The notes under the pieces: model-generated
What the model was told of the DNA's origin: nothing
Databases searched by the model: none
Seen by the model: only the letters and a program-made list of their open reading frames with translations
Shown: positions 17,034 to 25,298 of the stretch, one piece after another
Layout of the letters: each line of letters begins with the position of its first letter
How positions within the stretch are numbered: the stretch's first letter is position 1
Program-made: the position numbers and the translations under genes
DNA from: Marispirochaeta sp.
Lineage (GTDB): Bacteria; Spirochaetota; Spirochaetia; JC444; Marispirochaetaceae
Assembly (NCBI RefSeq): GCF_963668165.1
Contig: NZ_OY764209.1
Location: forward strand, 2,170,001 to 2,234,000
Length of the DNA: 64,000 bases
Direction: 5' to 3'

Positions 17034-17774
17034 ATGAGTGAAGCAAAGAAGATCGCCCTGGTTACCGGTGCTGCCGGAACCATGGGAAAAGCAGTGGCAC
17101 AAGGACTGATTGCGGACGGCTATCGGGTCGTTCTGGCGGATATTAACAAGGAGGCTCTGGATCAGACCGCGAAGGAACTGGGGAGTGACAGCTATCCCAT
17201 TGCCTTTGACATCAGTGATTTCGGTGCCTGTAAAAAGGCCATAGACCAGGTGAAGGCCGAGGTTGGAGATGTGGATGTGCTCGTAAACAATGCGGGCATT
17301 CTTTCCAATAACAAAGTCGCCGCTACCACACCGGAAGAGTGGCACAAGGTCCTGGCGGTCAATCTGGACGGCGCTTTTTTCCTTATTCAGCTCTGTCTGC
17401 CCGCCATGATAGAGAAAAAGTGGGGCAGGATTATCAATACCAGCTCCTTTGCATCAAAATCCGGGGGTATTACCGCCGGTACCACCTACTCGGTTTCCAA
17501 GGCCGCCATTAATGGGCTGACCTTCTCCATTGCTGCGGAGACCCTTAAAACCGGGGTTACCTGCAACGCCATTGCCCCGGCCTATGTACGCACCCCGATG
17601 GTAGAGAAGCAGCTGAACGATGAGCAGCGTGCGGCGGTGCTGGCCAAGATCCCGGTGGGGCGCTTCTGCGAGCCGGAGGAGTATGCCCATGCTGTGCGCT
17701 TTCTGGCGTCCCCCTTGTCGGGTTTTATTACCGGCGAGGTCCTTGACCAGAACGGCGGACTGCAGTTTGACTGA
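17034..17774 (+). CDS. Short-chain dehydrogenase/reductase, 3-oxoacyl reductase-like
   Basis: 246 residues. The cofactor motif is TGAAGTMG (11-18), followed by NNAGI, the catalytic INTSSFASKSGG serine region and YSVSKAA, then the NAIAPAYVRTPM and QNGGLQFD ends typical of the FabG-like branch. A GGAGAG ribosome-binding site precedes ATG 17034. It ends at a probable terminator (17797-17829). Substrate is unknown. A role in reducing a keto intermediate of purine-derived carbon is possible but not shown. Confidence 0.88.
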   Translation: MSEAKKIALVTGAAGTMGKAVAQGLIADGYRVVLADINKEALDQTAKELGSDSYPIAFDISDFGACKKAIDQVKAEVGDVDVLVNNAGILSNNKVAATTPEEWHKVLAVNLDGAFFLIQLCLPAMIEKKWGRIINTSSFASKSGGITAGTTYSVSKAAINGLTFSIAAETLKTGVTCNAIAPAYVRTPMVEKQLNDEQRAAVLAKIPVGRFCEPEEYAHAVRFLASPLSGFITGEVLDQNGGLQFD

Positions 17775-17796
17775 TCTTCGGATCCTGCAAATTTTC

Positions 17797-17833
17797 AAAG
17801 ACGGATTTCCACCGGGGGGGTCCGTCTTTATAA
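17797..17833 (+). terminator. Probable terminator after the second SDR gene
   Basis: AAAGACGGA at 17797-17805 pairs with TCCGTCTTT at 17821-17829, with an extra CC/GG step inside. The following tract ATAAATA is poor in T, so efficiency is uncertain. Confidence 0.6.
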
Positions 17834-17834
17834 A

Positions 17835-17983
17835 TACTGTCCCGAAGCGTGGGGATAGGCTCAATTTAAAGGGCGGAAAAAACCGCGGGACTGGAAAAAT
17901 CCCGGAAATAGTTGCCCTGCAACAGTTAAACTGCTGTAAATAAAGAATTTATCCGGTATCCATCCCCACGGTTCGGGACACTA
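17835..17983. repeat. MITE-like inverted-repeat element, copy 1 (diverged)
   Basis: 149 bp including a TA at each end. The right end reads inward as TAGTGTCCCGAACCGTGGGG and the left end as TACTGTCCCGAAGCGTGGGG, i.e. 18 of 20 positions match. The interior holds no gene. Copies 2 and 3 (36694-36842 and 39368-39517) have the same ends and near-identical length. TA at both borders suggests TA-target transposition as in IS630/Tc1 elements. The right end abuts the promoter of the catabolic operon. Confidence 0.8.
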
Positions 17984-17998
17984 TCTTTTATTTAAAAC

Positions 17999-18027
17999 TT
18001 GACAGCCCATCAGAGCGGTCTTAGTAT
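17999..18027 (+). promoter_or_regulatory. Promoter of the main purine-degradation operon
   Basis: TTGACA at 17999-18004 and TAGTAT at 18022-18027 with 17-bp spacing form a near-consensus sigma-70 promoter. Transcription would start near 18034 and give an untranslated leader of about 175 nt before the amidohydrolase gene. Confidence 0.75.
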
Positions 18028-18033
18028 TGTTTG

Positions 18034-18211
18034 TGCACGCTGCCTGGATCGAGAAATGTTCCTGGTACGGCTATCTGACGGACTGATTTTTCCTATTCTT
18101 TTTTTCAGGTAAAACCCAAAAAGAATAGTTGGACCTTGAACGGAGAGGTTCGGCTATTCACCTCCGGCTCTCCTTTTCAAGGGTCCGCGAAATAACGGTA
18201 CGGGGTAGACA
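18034..18211 (+). promoter_or_regulatory. Structured 5' leader, candidate cis-regulatory RNA
   Basis: Two adjoining hairpins are visible. In the first, CTATTCTTTTT (18093-18103) pairs with AAAAAGAATAG (18118-18128). In the second, GGACCTTGAA (18131-18140) pairs with TTCAAGGGTCC (18176-18186) and encloses CGGA..GGT/ACC..TCCG and GGAGAG/CTCTCC alternatives, so two competing inner folds are possible. I cannot match it to a known riboswitch class from memory. A molybdenum-cofactor or purine ligand would fit the operon it precedes. The ribosome-binding site lies further 3', at about 18201-18206. Confidence 0.5.
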
Positions 18212-19579
18212 ATGATCGTTAAGAACGGGCTGGTTGCCTTCAGCGGAGAGGACGAATTTTTGAGTAAAGACCTGAGAATTCAGAACGGCCGCATTGTTGC
18301 TATTGGCCGGAATCTTGAGAGCGGCACAACAGACGAGGTTCTGGATGCCTCAGACTGCCGGGTGCTGCCCGGCGCGGTAGACCCGCATGTCCACTTCTAT
18401 GATCCCGGCTATACCGAAAAGGAAGATTTTGCCCACGGTAGTGCTGCTGCCGCCTCGGGGGGTGTTACCACCGTCATCGACATGCCATGTACCTCCCTGC
18501 CCCCGGTGACTGACACCGCTTCTTTACACAACAAACTTGCTGCTGTCTCTCCCAAATCACATATCGATTTCGGTTTCTTCGGCGGTGTCTCCCGGCAGCT
18601 CTTTGATGCCGGCTGCAGGGTGGCCATGGCCTCCATCGCGGACCAGGTTATGGGCTTCAAGGTTTACGCCGTCTCCGGCATGGAAGAGGTCTGGGGGGCC
18701 CTGGACCACTGGCGCTTCCACAAGGTCCTGGAACTTGCCGGGGAGCTGGGAAGCATTGTGCTGCTTCATGCCGAGGATGCTGAATACGTGGTTAATGCCT
18801 CGCAGGCGTTGCAAAAAACATGTAATGACCCGGAAGCCTGGTATCGTGCCCGTCCGGAGCTGGCAGAGGTTATGGCGGTGCAGAATGCTCTGCGGATTGC
18901 CTCGGAGGCCGGGGGGAATCTGCATATTGTCCATATTGGTACCGCCGAGGCGGCAAGAATGCTGAAAAATCCTCTGCCGGAAGGCTGCCGGGTCAGCGGA
19001 GAGACCTGTCCTCAGTACCTGGCTTTTACCACGGATGATTTTATTGCTCAGGGGGCGGTACTCAAGATCGCCCCACCCATTAAAAAAGAGGGAAATCGGG
19101 ATGAGCTCTGGTCCCTCCTGAAGGACGGGACTATCGAGTTTGTCGCTTCCGATCACGCTCCCGGAACAGCACAGGAGAAGTCCGGGAACGACATCTGGAA
19201 GAACTCCGCGGGTATTGCCGGCACAGGGACCATTCTGCCCTACCTTTTTTCCGAAGGTTATTTTGCCGGAAGGCTCCCCCTCTCCCGTCTGCTTGAGGTC
19301 GTCTCCGAGGCGGCGGCAAAGCGTTACGGCTTTTTCAACCGCAAGGGTTCCATCGAAGTCGGCAAGGATGCAGACCTGGTTCTTATCAATACAAACGAAA
19401 ACTGGACTGTCCGGGGGAGTGATTTTTTCTCTAAAGGTAAACTGAGTCCCTTCGAGGGGCGAATCTTTACCGGCCGGGTAGAAAAGACCCTGGTCCGGGG
19501 ACGGGTGGTCTATGACCGCCGGCGCGGTGCTCTGGAACCCGGCTGGGGCGAGTTTATCCGCCCTGCAAGGAGTGTGTAA
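18212..19579 (+). CDS. Cyclic amidohydrolase (hydantoinase/allantoinase/dihydropyrimidinase type)
   Basis: 455 residues. The amidohydrolase barrel shows the metal pair DPHVHF, a GFKVYAVSG lysine (the carbamylated lysine position), HAED, HIVHIG, a GETCPQYL strand and the SDHAPG aspartate. The family hydrolyses cyclic ureides or amides. In the conserved purine-degradation cluster the HyuA protein holds this place. The HFYDPG and GETCP features lean to the allantoinase/dihydroorotase side, so the exact ring is open. GGGG at 18201 precedes the ATG. Its stop overlaps the ygfK start by one base (TAATG), so it is the first gene of a coupled operon. Confidence 0.88.
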   Translation: MIVKNGLVAFSGEDEFLSKDLRIQNGRIVAIGRNLESGTTDEVLDASDCRVLPGAVDPHVHFYDPGYTEKEDFAHGSAAAASGGVTTVIDMPCTSLPPVTDTASLHNKLAAVSPKSHIDFGFFGGVSRQLFDAGCRVAMASIADQVMGFKVYAVSGMEEVWGALDHWRFHKVLELAGELGSIVLLHAEDAEYVVNASQALQKTCNDPEAWYRARPELAEVMAVQNALRIASEAGGNLHIVHIGTAEAARMLKNPLPEGCRVSGETCPQYLAFTTDDFIAQGAVLKIAPPIKKEGNRDELWSLLKDGTIEFVASDHAPGTAQEKSGNDIWKNSAGIAGTGTILPYLFSEGYFAGRLPLSRLLEVVSEAAAKRYGFFNRKGSIEVGKDADLVLINTNENWTVRGSDFFSKGKLSPFEGRIFTGRVEKTLVRGRVVYDRRRGALEPGWGEFIRPARSV

Positions 19580-22500
19580 TGGGAGATAAAATGAGGCTTC
19601 TATCCTTCCGCGGCCTTCTTGAGCGGATTGTGGAGGAGTATCGCGACGGGGGCTCGATCTTTGATATCCCTGAAGGATTATGGTTTCGCAAGACGGGGAA
19701 AAAAAGCCTTGATCTTTTCGGAGAGTCCCTGGAGACTCCCCTGGGTCCGGCTGCCGGTCCACACACCCAGTTGGCCTCGAATATTATCTCCTCCTATTTA
19801 ACTGGAAGCCGTTTTATAGAGCTCAAGACAGTCCAGATCCTCGACTCCCTGGAGATCGAGAAGCCCTGCATCGACGCCGCCGACGAGGGGTACAACACCG
19901 AGTGGTCCACGGAACTCTCCCTGGAGGAGGCCTGGCAGGAGTATGCAAAGGCCTGGATCCTGCTGCATTTAATTGAGGAGCTTTTCGATCTTGCGTCAAT
20001 CAAAGGAAGCTGTTCCTTTGTCTTTAACATGAGTGTGGGCTACGACCTTAAAGGAATCAAAAGTGAGCCCATGCAGCGTTATATCCGGCGTATGAAGGAC
20101 TCCTCGGGTGAACAGCTGTTCCAAAGCTGGATTGATGAGGTCCGTACCTGCCTTCCCGAGCTGCTTAAAGGGACTGACCCGGAAGGACGCATTCCGGAAC
20201 TGGCTGACTTTTCGGCTTCTCCGCGGATCTGCAGTTCCGTGACTCTCTCTACCATGCATGGCTGCCCCCCGGAGGAGATTGAAGCTATCTGCTCCTACAT
20301 GCTGACTGAGCAGCAGCTTGATACCTACGTTAAGCTTAACCCCACCCTGCTGGGGTATGCGACGGTACGGGAGATTCTTGACGGTCTGGGCTATGACTAT
20401 GTGGATATGAATCCTGAGAGTTTTGAGCATGATCTGCAGTTTTCAAAAGCCCTGGATATCCTTACCCGGCTGAGGAAGCTGGCGGCGGATAAGGGACGGC
20501 GCTTCGGAGTCAAGCTGACCAATACCCTGGCCTGCAGAAACAACCAGGGACGGCTGCCGGGGGAAGATATGTACCTTTCCGGCCGGGCGCTGTTTCCGCT
20601 TTCCATCAATGTGGCCGCCCGGCTCTCCGAGGAATTTAACGGAGAGCTGCCTGTCTCCTATTCCGGGGGAGTGAGCATCCATAATGCTGCGGAGGTCTTC
20701 GCGACAGGGATCCGGCCGGTTACCCTGGCTACTGAACTCCTGAAACCAGGAGGATACCTGCGGCAGATCCAGCTGGCTCATATCCTGGAAGAGTCACCCG
20801 AGGCGGACTGGAAGCGGGACCGCATCGATGTGCAGGCCCTCAAAAACCTTGCTGCCTCTTCTTTACGGGACAAGAGTCTTGCCAAGGATTTTCGGGGGAG
20901 CGATACGGTGAGGAACCCCGGTGCTCTGCCCGTCTTTGACTGCTACATCGCCCCCTGCGTTACTGCCTGTGCCATCGGGCAGCACATCCCTGAATATATC
21001 CGGCTGGCAGGGGAGGAAAGATACGGAGAGGCCCTGGAGTGCATTTACGAGCATAACGCCCTGCCGTCCATAACCGGCCATATCTGTGATCACCAGTGTC
21101 AGCTGGTCTGTACCCGCCTGGATTACGAGGGGGCCGTTAACATCCGGGAGGTAAAAAAGATCGCCGTGCTCAAGGGCATGGATGAGTACCGCCGGCGCTG
21201 GGTAAAGCCGGAGATCCGTCGTCAAGAACGGGTAGCCGTAGTCGGAGCGGGTCCTGCCGGGCTTTCTGCGGCCTATTTTCTGGCCCGGGAAGGTTTCTCC
21301 GTAACGGTCCTTGAACGGGAAGAGGACGCCGGCGGTGTCGTTCGCTACGTCGTTCCTCATTTCCGCATCAGTCGGCAGGCCATTGACCGGGACATCGATT
21401 TTATCCGGCAGCACGGGGTGGATTTCCGTTTTGGCGTGGACGAGGAGATTGATATCGAAGCCCTTAAAAGGGAAGGCTTCTCGTATATCCTGCTGGGACT
21501 CGGGACCTACCGCAGCCGGAAGCTCCCCATTCAGGGTGAAAATCAGCGGATCTATTCTTCCCTCTCCTTTTTAAGCCAGTTCAACCGTGATCCGTCCCGT
21601 CTCGAACTGGGGCGCCGGGTTGTGGTAATCGGGGCCGGTGACACAGCCATGGACTGCGCCCGGGCGGCCCTGCGCTGTGCCGGGGTGGAGGATGTGCAAA
21701 TTGTCTACCGCAGGGCCTTTGAGCAGATGCCGGCGAGCAGGGAGGAGTACGAGTATGCCGCTGAAGACGGCATCTCCTTCCGCTGGCTCAGAAACCCCGA
21801 AGGCTTTGCCGCCGACGGCAGCCTTACCCTGCGGGGTATGGAACTGGGGGAGCCGGATGAGTCCGGCCGCAGGCGTCCGGTTGCCACGGAGAAGACAGAG
21901 ACCTTACAGACGGACAGCCTGATCTATGCTGTGGGTGACGATCCCGATTCAGAGGTATTAAGGAGCGCCGGCCTCAATCCCGATGCCCGGGGCATGGTCG
22001 CCACCGGTGAAGGGGGGGAGACGGAGCGCGAAAACGTTTTTCTTATCGGTGACAGCCGCACCGGGGCCTCAACAATCGTAAGCTGTATTGCTGAAGGCCG
22101 CAGGGCCGCCGACGCGATCTGCCGGAAGACGGAACCCGACTGGGAGCGGAGCGAGCTTCTGCCCTACCTCGACCCCGAGGAGCGGGCTGCGGAGATCCCT
22201 GTCAAAAAGGGCAATCTAACCCCCCGGCCGGATCCCCGTTCCGACTACGACGCGGCGGCCTTCTGCCGTACCGAAAAAGTCCGCTGTCTGGAATGTGATT
22301 TTCTCTGCAACAAGTGCGTGGATGTATGCCCCAACCGGGCCAATATAAAGGTCGACACTGCGGGACAGGAACTCTTTGACGACGCGTTTCAGATAGTCCA
22401 CATAGATGCCTACTGCAACGAATGTGGCAACTGCGCCCAGTTCTGCCCCTGGGAGGGTCGTCCGTACACGGACAAACCGACGGTCTTCAGCAGCAGGGAG

Positions 22501-22713
22501 GACTTCGAAAACAGCTCCAACCCGGGATGGCTTCTGGAAAACGAAATACTGCGCGTCCGCTTTGCCGGCCATGTGCGGTCTCTGGATCCTGGCGAAGCAC
22601 TGAAGATTGCCGAGGGCGAAGGGAATGAAGCCCGCTTTTTCCGGCTCTTTGAACTTCTGATCCACCGCCGGCCTCATCTTTTTACCTCGCTTGCTGCAGG
22701 AGGAACCCAATGA
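19579..22713 (+). CDS. ygfK: YgfK-type oxidoreductase (putative selenate reductase subunit)
   Basis: 1044 residues, close to the ~1030 of E. coli YgfK. The N-terminal ~420 residues resemble a dihydroorotate-dehydrogenase-like barrel. Next come a cysteine-rich segment (CYIAPCVTACAIGQHIP) and a glutamate-synthase-small-subunit-like module with FAD motif VVGAGPAGLSAAYFLA and NAD(P)H motif VVIGAGDTAMDCA. The C-terminus has ferredoxin-like clusters CLECDFLCNKCVDVCP and CNECGNCAQFCPWEG. It is an electron-transfer enzyme acting with the molybdenum hydroxylases. The selenate-reductase name is historical and its real substrate is uncertain. It is coupled to both neighbours by overlaps. Confidence 0.93.
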   Translation: MGDKMRLLSFRGLLERIVEEYRDGGSIFDIPEGLWFRKTGKKSLDLFGESLETPLGPAAGPHTQLASNIISSYLTGSRFIELKTVQILDSLEIEKPCIDAADEGYNTEWSTELSLEEAWQEYAKAWILLHLIEELFDLASIKGSCSFVFNMSVGYDLKGIKSEPMQRYIRRMKDSSGEQLFQSWIDEVRTCLPELLKGTDPEGRIPELADFSASPRICSSVTLSTMHGCPPEEIEAICSYMLTEQQLDTYVKLNPTLLGYATVREILDGLGYDYVDMNPESFEHDLQFSKALDILTRLRKLAADKGRRFGVKLTNTLACRNNQGRLPGEDMYLSGRALFPLSINVAARLSEEFNGELPVSYSGGVSIHNAAEVFATGIRPVTLATELLKPGGYLRQIQLAHILEESPEADWKRDRIDVQALKNLAASSLRDKSLAKDFRGSDTVRNPGALPVFDCYIAPCVTACAIGQHIPEYIRLAGEERYGEALECIYEHNALPSITGHICDHQCQLVCTRLDYEGAVNIREVKKIAVLKGMDEYRRRWVKPEIRRQERVAVVGAGPAGLSAAYFLAREGFSVTVLEREEDAGGVVRYVVPHFRISRQAIDRDIDFIRQHGVDFRFGVDEEIDIEALKREGFSYILLGLGTYRSRKLPIQGENQRIYSSLSFLSQFNRDPSRLELGRRVVVIGAGDTAMDCARAALRCAGVEDVQIVYRRAFEQMPASREEYEYAAEDGISFRWLRNPEGFAADGSLTLRGMELGEPDESGRRRPVATEKTETLQTDSLIYAVGDDPDSEVLRSAGLNPDARGMVATGEGGETERENVFLIGDSRTGASTIVSCIAEGRRAADAICRKTEPDWERSELLPYLDPEERAAEIPVKKGNLTPRPDPRSDYDAAAFCRTEKVRCLECDFLCNKCVDVCPNRANIKVDTAGQELFDDAFQIVHIDAYCNECGNCAQFCPWEGRPYTDKPTVFSSREDFENSSNPGWLLENEILRVRFAGHVRSLDPGEALKIAEGEGNEARFFRLFELLIHRRPHLFTSLAAGGTQ

Positions 22714-24038
22714 TCCTGTTTACCAACGCAAGCCTGGTGGAGTTTGATCCCCCCAGGGTCCGGCACAATGAAGATGTTCTGGTAGAAGGGGATTCCATTC
22801 TCCAGACAGGAAAGGGGCTTGATACATCAGGGGTCGAAAAGACCATTGATGTGTCGGGAAAACTGCTTTTCCCTGGGATTGTCTGTTCCCATACCCACTT
22901 TTACTCAGGGCTTTCCCGGGGCATTATGGCAAACATCGGGTCCACCCCGGATTTTGTTTCCATCCTGAAAAACCTCTGGTGGCGACTGGACCGGGCTCTG
23001 GATAAGGATAGCCTCCGTGCCTCGGGGCTCATCTGCTCTCTGGACGCTATCCGTGCCGGGACCACTGCGGTGATTGACCATCATGCGTCGCCGAACTGTA
23101 TTTCAGGTTCCCTGGAGGTCCTGAAAAATGCCTTTGAAAAGACGGGCTTGCGGGCCGCGACCTGTTATGAGGTTACCGACCGTCACGGCGAAAAGGCCCT
23201 GCAGAAAGGGCTGGATGAGAACATCGCCTTTGCCGGGCTTATCGATGAAGAGAAAAAGGCCGGTACCTGGTCCGGGCTTACAGAGGCCCATGTCGGCGGG
23301 CACGCTCCCTGTACGCTTCCCGATTCTGCTTTGGAACGTCTGGCTGCTGCCTGCGAAAGGGCCGGCCGGGGTTTTCACGTGCATCTGGCGGAGGACGCCT
23401 GGGACGTCTCCCACTCGCATATAACCTACGGTAAGGACCTGGTTTTCCGGCTGGATGAGTACGGCCTGGTAACTGATAAAAGCATTCTGGTCCACGGGGT
23501 CCATTTGAATCCGGAAGAAATAGGTCGCATCAATGAACGGGGGGCTTTTCTGGTCCATAACTCCAGGTCAAACATGAATAACGGGGTGGGCTATAACCCC
23601 CATCTGCCTGGTTTAACTAACTGGGCCCTGGGGACCGACGGTATAGGTTCGGACATGTTTGCCGAGATGCAGTGCGCTTACTTTAAACACAAGGACGAAA
23701 AGGGCCCCCTCTGGCCCGGAGATTTTTTATCCGCCCTGGCAGCGGGAAACCGCCTGCTGGAAAAGAGCTTCGGGAGGCCCTTCGGGCGCATTGATCCGGG
23801 CTATGCGGCGGACCTGGTGCTGGCGGATTATGCCGCTCCCACCCCCCTTGAGCCGGAGAATATCGCAGGGCACATGGTATTCGGCATGGGATCGAACATT
23901 GTTGAGACTGTGATGATAAACGGGAAAATAGTTATGGAGAACCGGGTTTTCCCGGGTACCGACAGGAACGCGGTCTACCGCGAAGCCTCAGCCCAGGCGC
24001 AGCGGCTCTGGGCGCGGATAAACACAATCGAAGCATAA
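22710..24038 (+). CDS. ssnA: SsnA-type aminohydrolase
   Basis: 442 residues. Amidohydrolase-superfamily deaminase/chlorohydrolase branch: VCSHTHFYSGLSRG metal site, VIDHHASP, HVHLAED, LVHGVHLN and GTDGIGSDM. It matches SsnA, a constant member of the selenium-dependent molybdenum hydroxylase cluster, length ~440. It probably hydrolyses an amino- or imino-purine breakdown product. It overlaps ygfK by 4 bp (ATGA). Confidence 0.93.
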   Translation: MILFTNASLVEFDPPRVRHNEDVLVEGDSILQTGKGLDTSGVEKTIDVSGKLLFPGIVCSHTHFYSGLSRGIMANIGSTPDFVSILKNLWWRLDRALDKDSLRASGLICSLDAIRAGTTAVIDHHASPNCISGSLEVLKNAFEKTGLRAATCYEVTDRHGEKALQKGLDENIAFAGLIDEEKKAGTWSGLTEAHVGGHAPCTLPDSALERLAAACERAGRGFHVHLAEDAWDVSHSHITYGKDLVFRLDEYGLVTDKSILVHGVHLNPEEIGRINERGAFLVHNSRSNMNNGVGYNPHLPGLTNWALGTDGIGSDMFAEMQCAYFKHKDEKGPLWPGDFLSALAAGNRLLEKSFGRPFGRIDPGYAADLVLADYAAPTPLEPENIAGHMVFGMGSNIVETVMINGKIVMENRVFPGTDRNAVYREASAQAQRLWARINTIEA

Positions 24039-24062
24039 GCTACAACAAGGCAGGTTAAGGAA

Positions 24063-25298
24063 ATGAGCGTAAAAGAGATGATTCTGAAAAAGGCTGAAGA
24101 CTACCGCGGCGAGACAGCACGGATATTAAGCGACCTGGTTAAGATCAAATCCTACAGTTCCGCCGAAAAAGACGTCTGCCTGCGGATCAAGGAGATGTGC
24201 GAAGAGTACGGTTTTGACGAGGTACGCATCGACGGCCTTGGAAGTGTCATTGCCCGGGTTGGGTCGGGACCGAAGAAGCTGGCCATCGATGCTCACATCG
24301 ACACTGTGGAAGTCGGTGACCCTGCACAGTGGCAAAAGGACCCCTTCTCCGGGGAGATCTCCGATGGCTTTGTCTACGGAAGGGGTACCTCGGACCAGAA
24401 GGGCGGAGCGGCTTCGATGATCGCCGCCGGCCGTATTCTCAAAGATATTGGCTATACCGGAGAATATTCGGTCTATTTTACCTTTACCGTTATGGAAGAG
24501 GACTGCGACGGCATGTGCTGGAAATACCTGATCGAGGAAGAGGATTTCCGGCCGGATTTTGTTGTCTCCACCGAACCGACCTCCTGCAATCTCTACCGCG
24601 GCCACCGCGGCCGTATGGAGATGGTCGCCCGTTTAAAGGGAATCTCCGCTCACGGTTCAGCCCCGGAACGGGGAGAGAGCGCCGCCTACAAGGCCGCCCG
24701 GGCTGCCCTTGCCATGGAACAGCTCAACGCTGACCTTAAACCGGACGAGGACAATTTTCTGGGCAAGGGGACCATTGTGGTCAGCCAGATCGACGTAAAA
24801 GGCCCCAGCCAGTGTGCGGTCCCTGACCAGGCTATGCTCTATCTTGACCGGCGCCTCACCTGGGGGGAAGACAAGGAACTGGCAATAGCCCAGGTAAAGG
24901 AGTACATGGCCAAAGCTGTCGGCGAAGAAGAATCAACAGTCGAGGTTACCATGCCCCGCTATGGGAAACGGGGCTGGAAGGATGCGGACTACAGTCAGGA
25001 ACTCTATTTTCCTACCTGGAAAATTCCTGAAGAACACACAATAGTCCAGGCCGGAAAGCGGGCCTGCGAAACCCTCTGGCAGCGTCCGCCGCTGATTGAC
25101 AAGTGGACCTTTTCCACCAACCTGGTTGCCGTTACCGGACGGCACAGGATTCCCGCCATCGGTTTCGGTCCGGGGGACGAAAACCAGGCCCACGCGCCGA
25201 ACGAAAAAACCCGGGTCGAAGACCTGGTTATATGCTCCGCCTTTTACGCCATGCTGCCCTATGCCCTGGAAGAACTGGAAGGAAAAGGCCAGGCATGA
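24063..25298 (+). CDS. ygeY: YgeY-type M20 peptidase-like hydrolase
   Basis: 411 residues. M20/ArgE/DapE fold: AIDAHIDTVEVGD gives the first metal aspartate, GRGTSDQKGG the bridging aspartate, MEEDCDG the catalytic and metal glutamates, STEPTS another ligand and FGPGDENQAHAPNE the C-terminal histidine. YgeY proteins are selenium-metabolism-linked hydrolases. Studies of anaerobic urate/purine breakdown place YgeY in opening ureido or amide intermediates. A ribosome-binding site (AAGGCAGGTTAAGGAA) precedes ATG 24063. Confidence 0.94.
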   Translation: MSVKEMILKKAEDYRGETARILSDLVKIKSYSSAEKDVCLRIKEMCEEYGFDEVRIDGLGSVIARVGSGPKKLAIDAHIDTVEVGDPAQWQKDPFSGEISDGFVYGRGTSDQKGGAASMIAAGRILKDIGYTGEYSVYFTFTVMEEDCDGMCWKYLIEEEDFRPDFVVSTEPTSCNLYRGHRGRMEMVARLKGISAHGSAPERGESAAYKAARAALAMEQLNADLKPDEDNFLGKGTIVVSQIDVKGPSQCAVPDQAMLYLDRRLTWGEDKELAIAQVKEYMAKAVGEEESTVEVTMPRYGKRGWKDADYSQELYFPTWKIPEEHTIVQAGKRACETLWQRPPLIDKWTFSTNLVAVTGRHRIPAIGFGPGDENQAHAPNEKTRVEDLVICSAFYAMLPYALEELEGKGQA

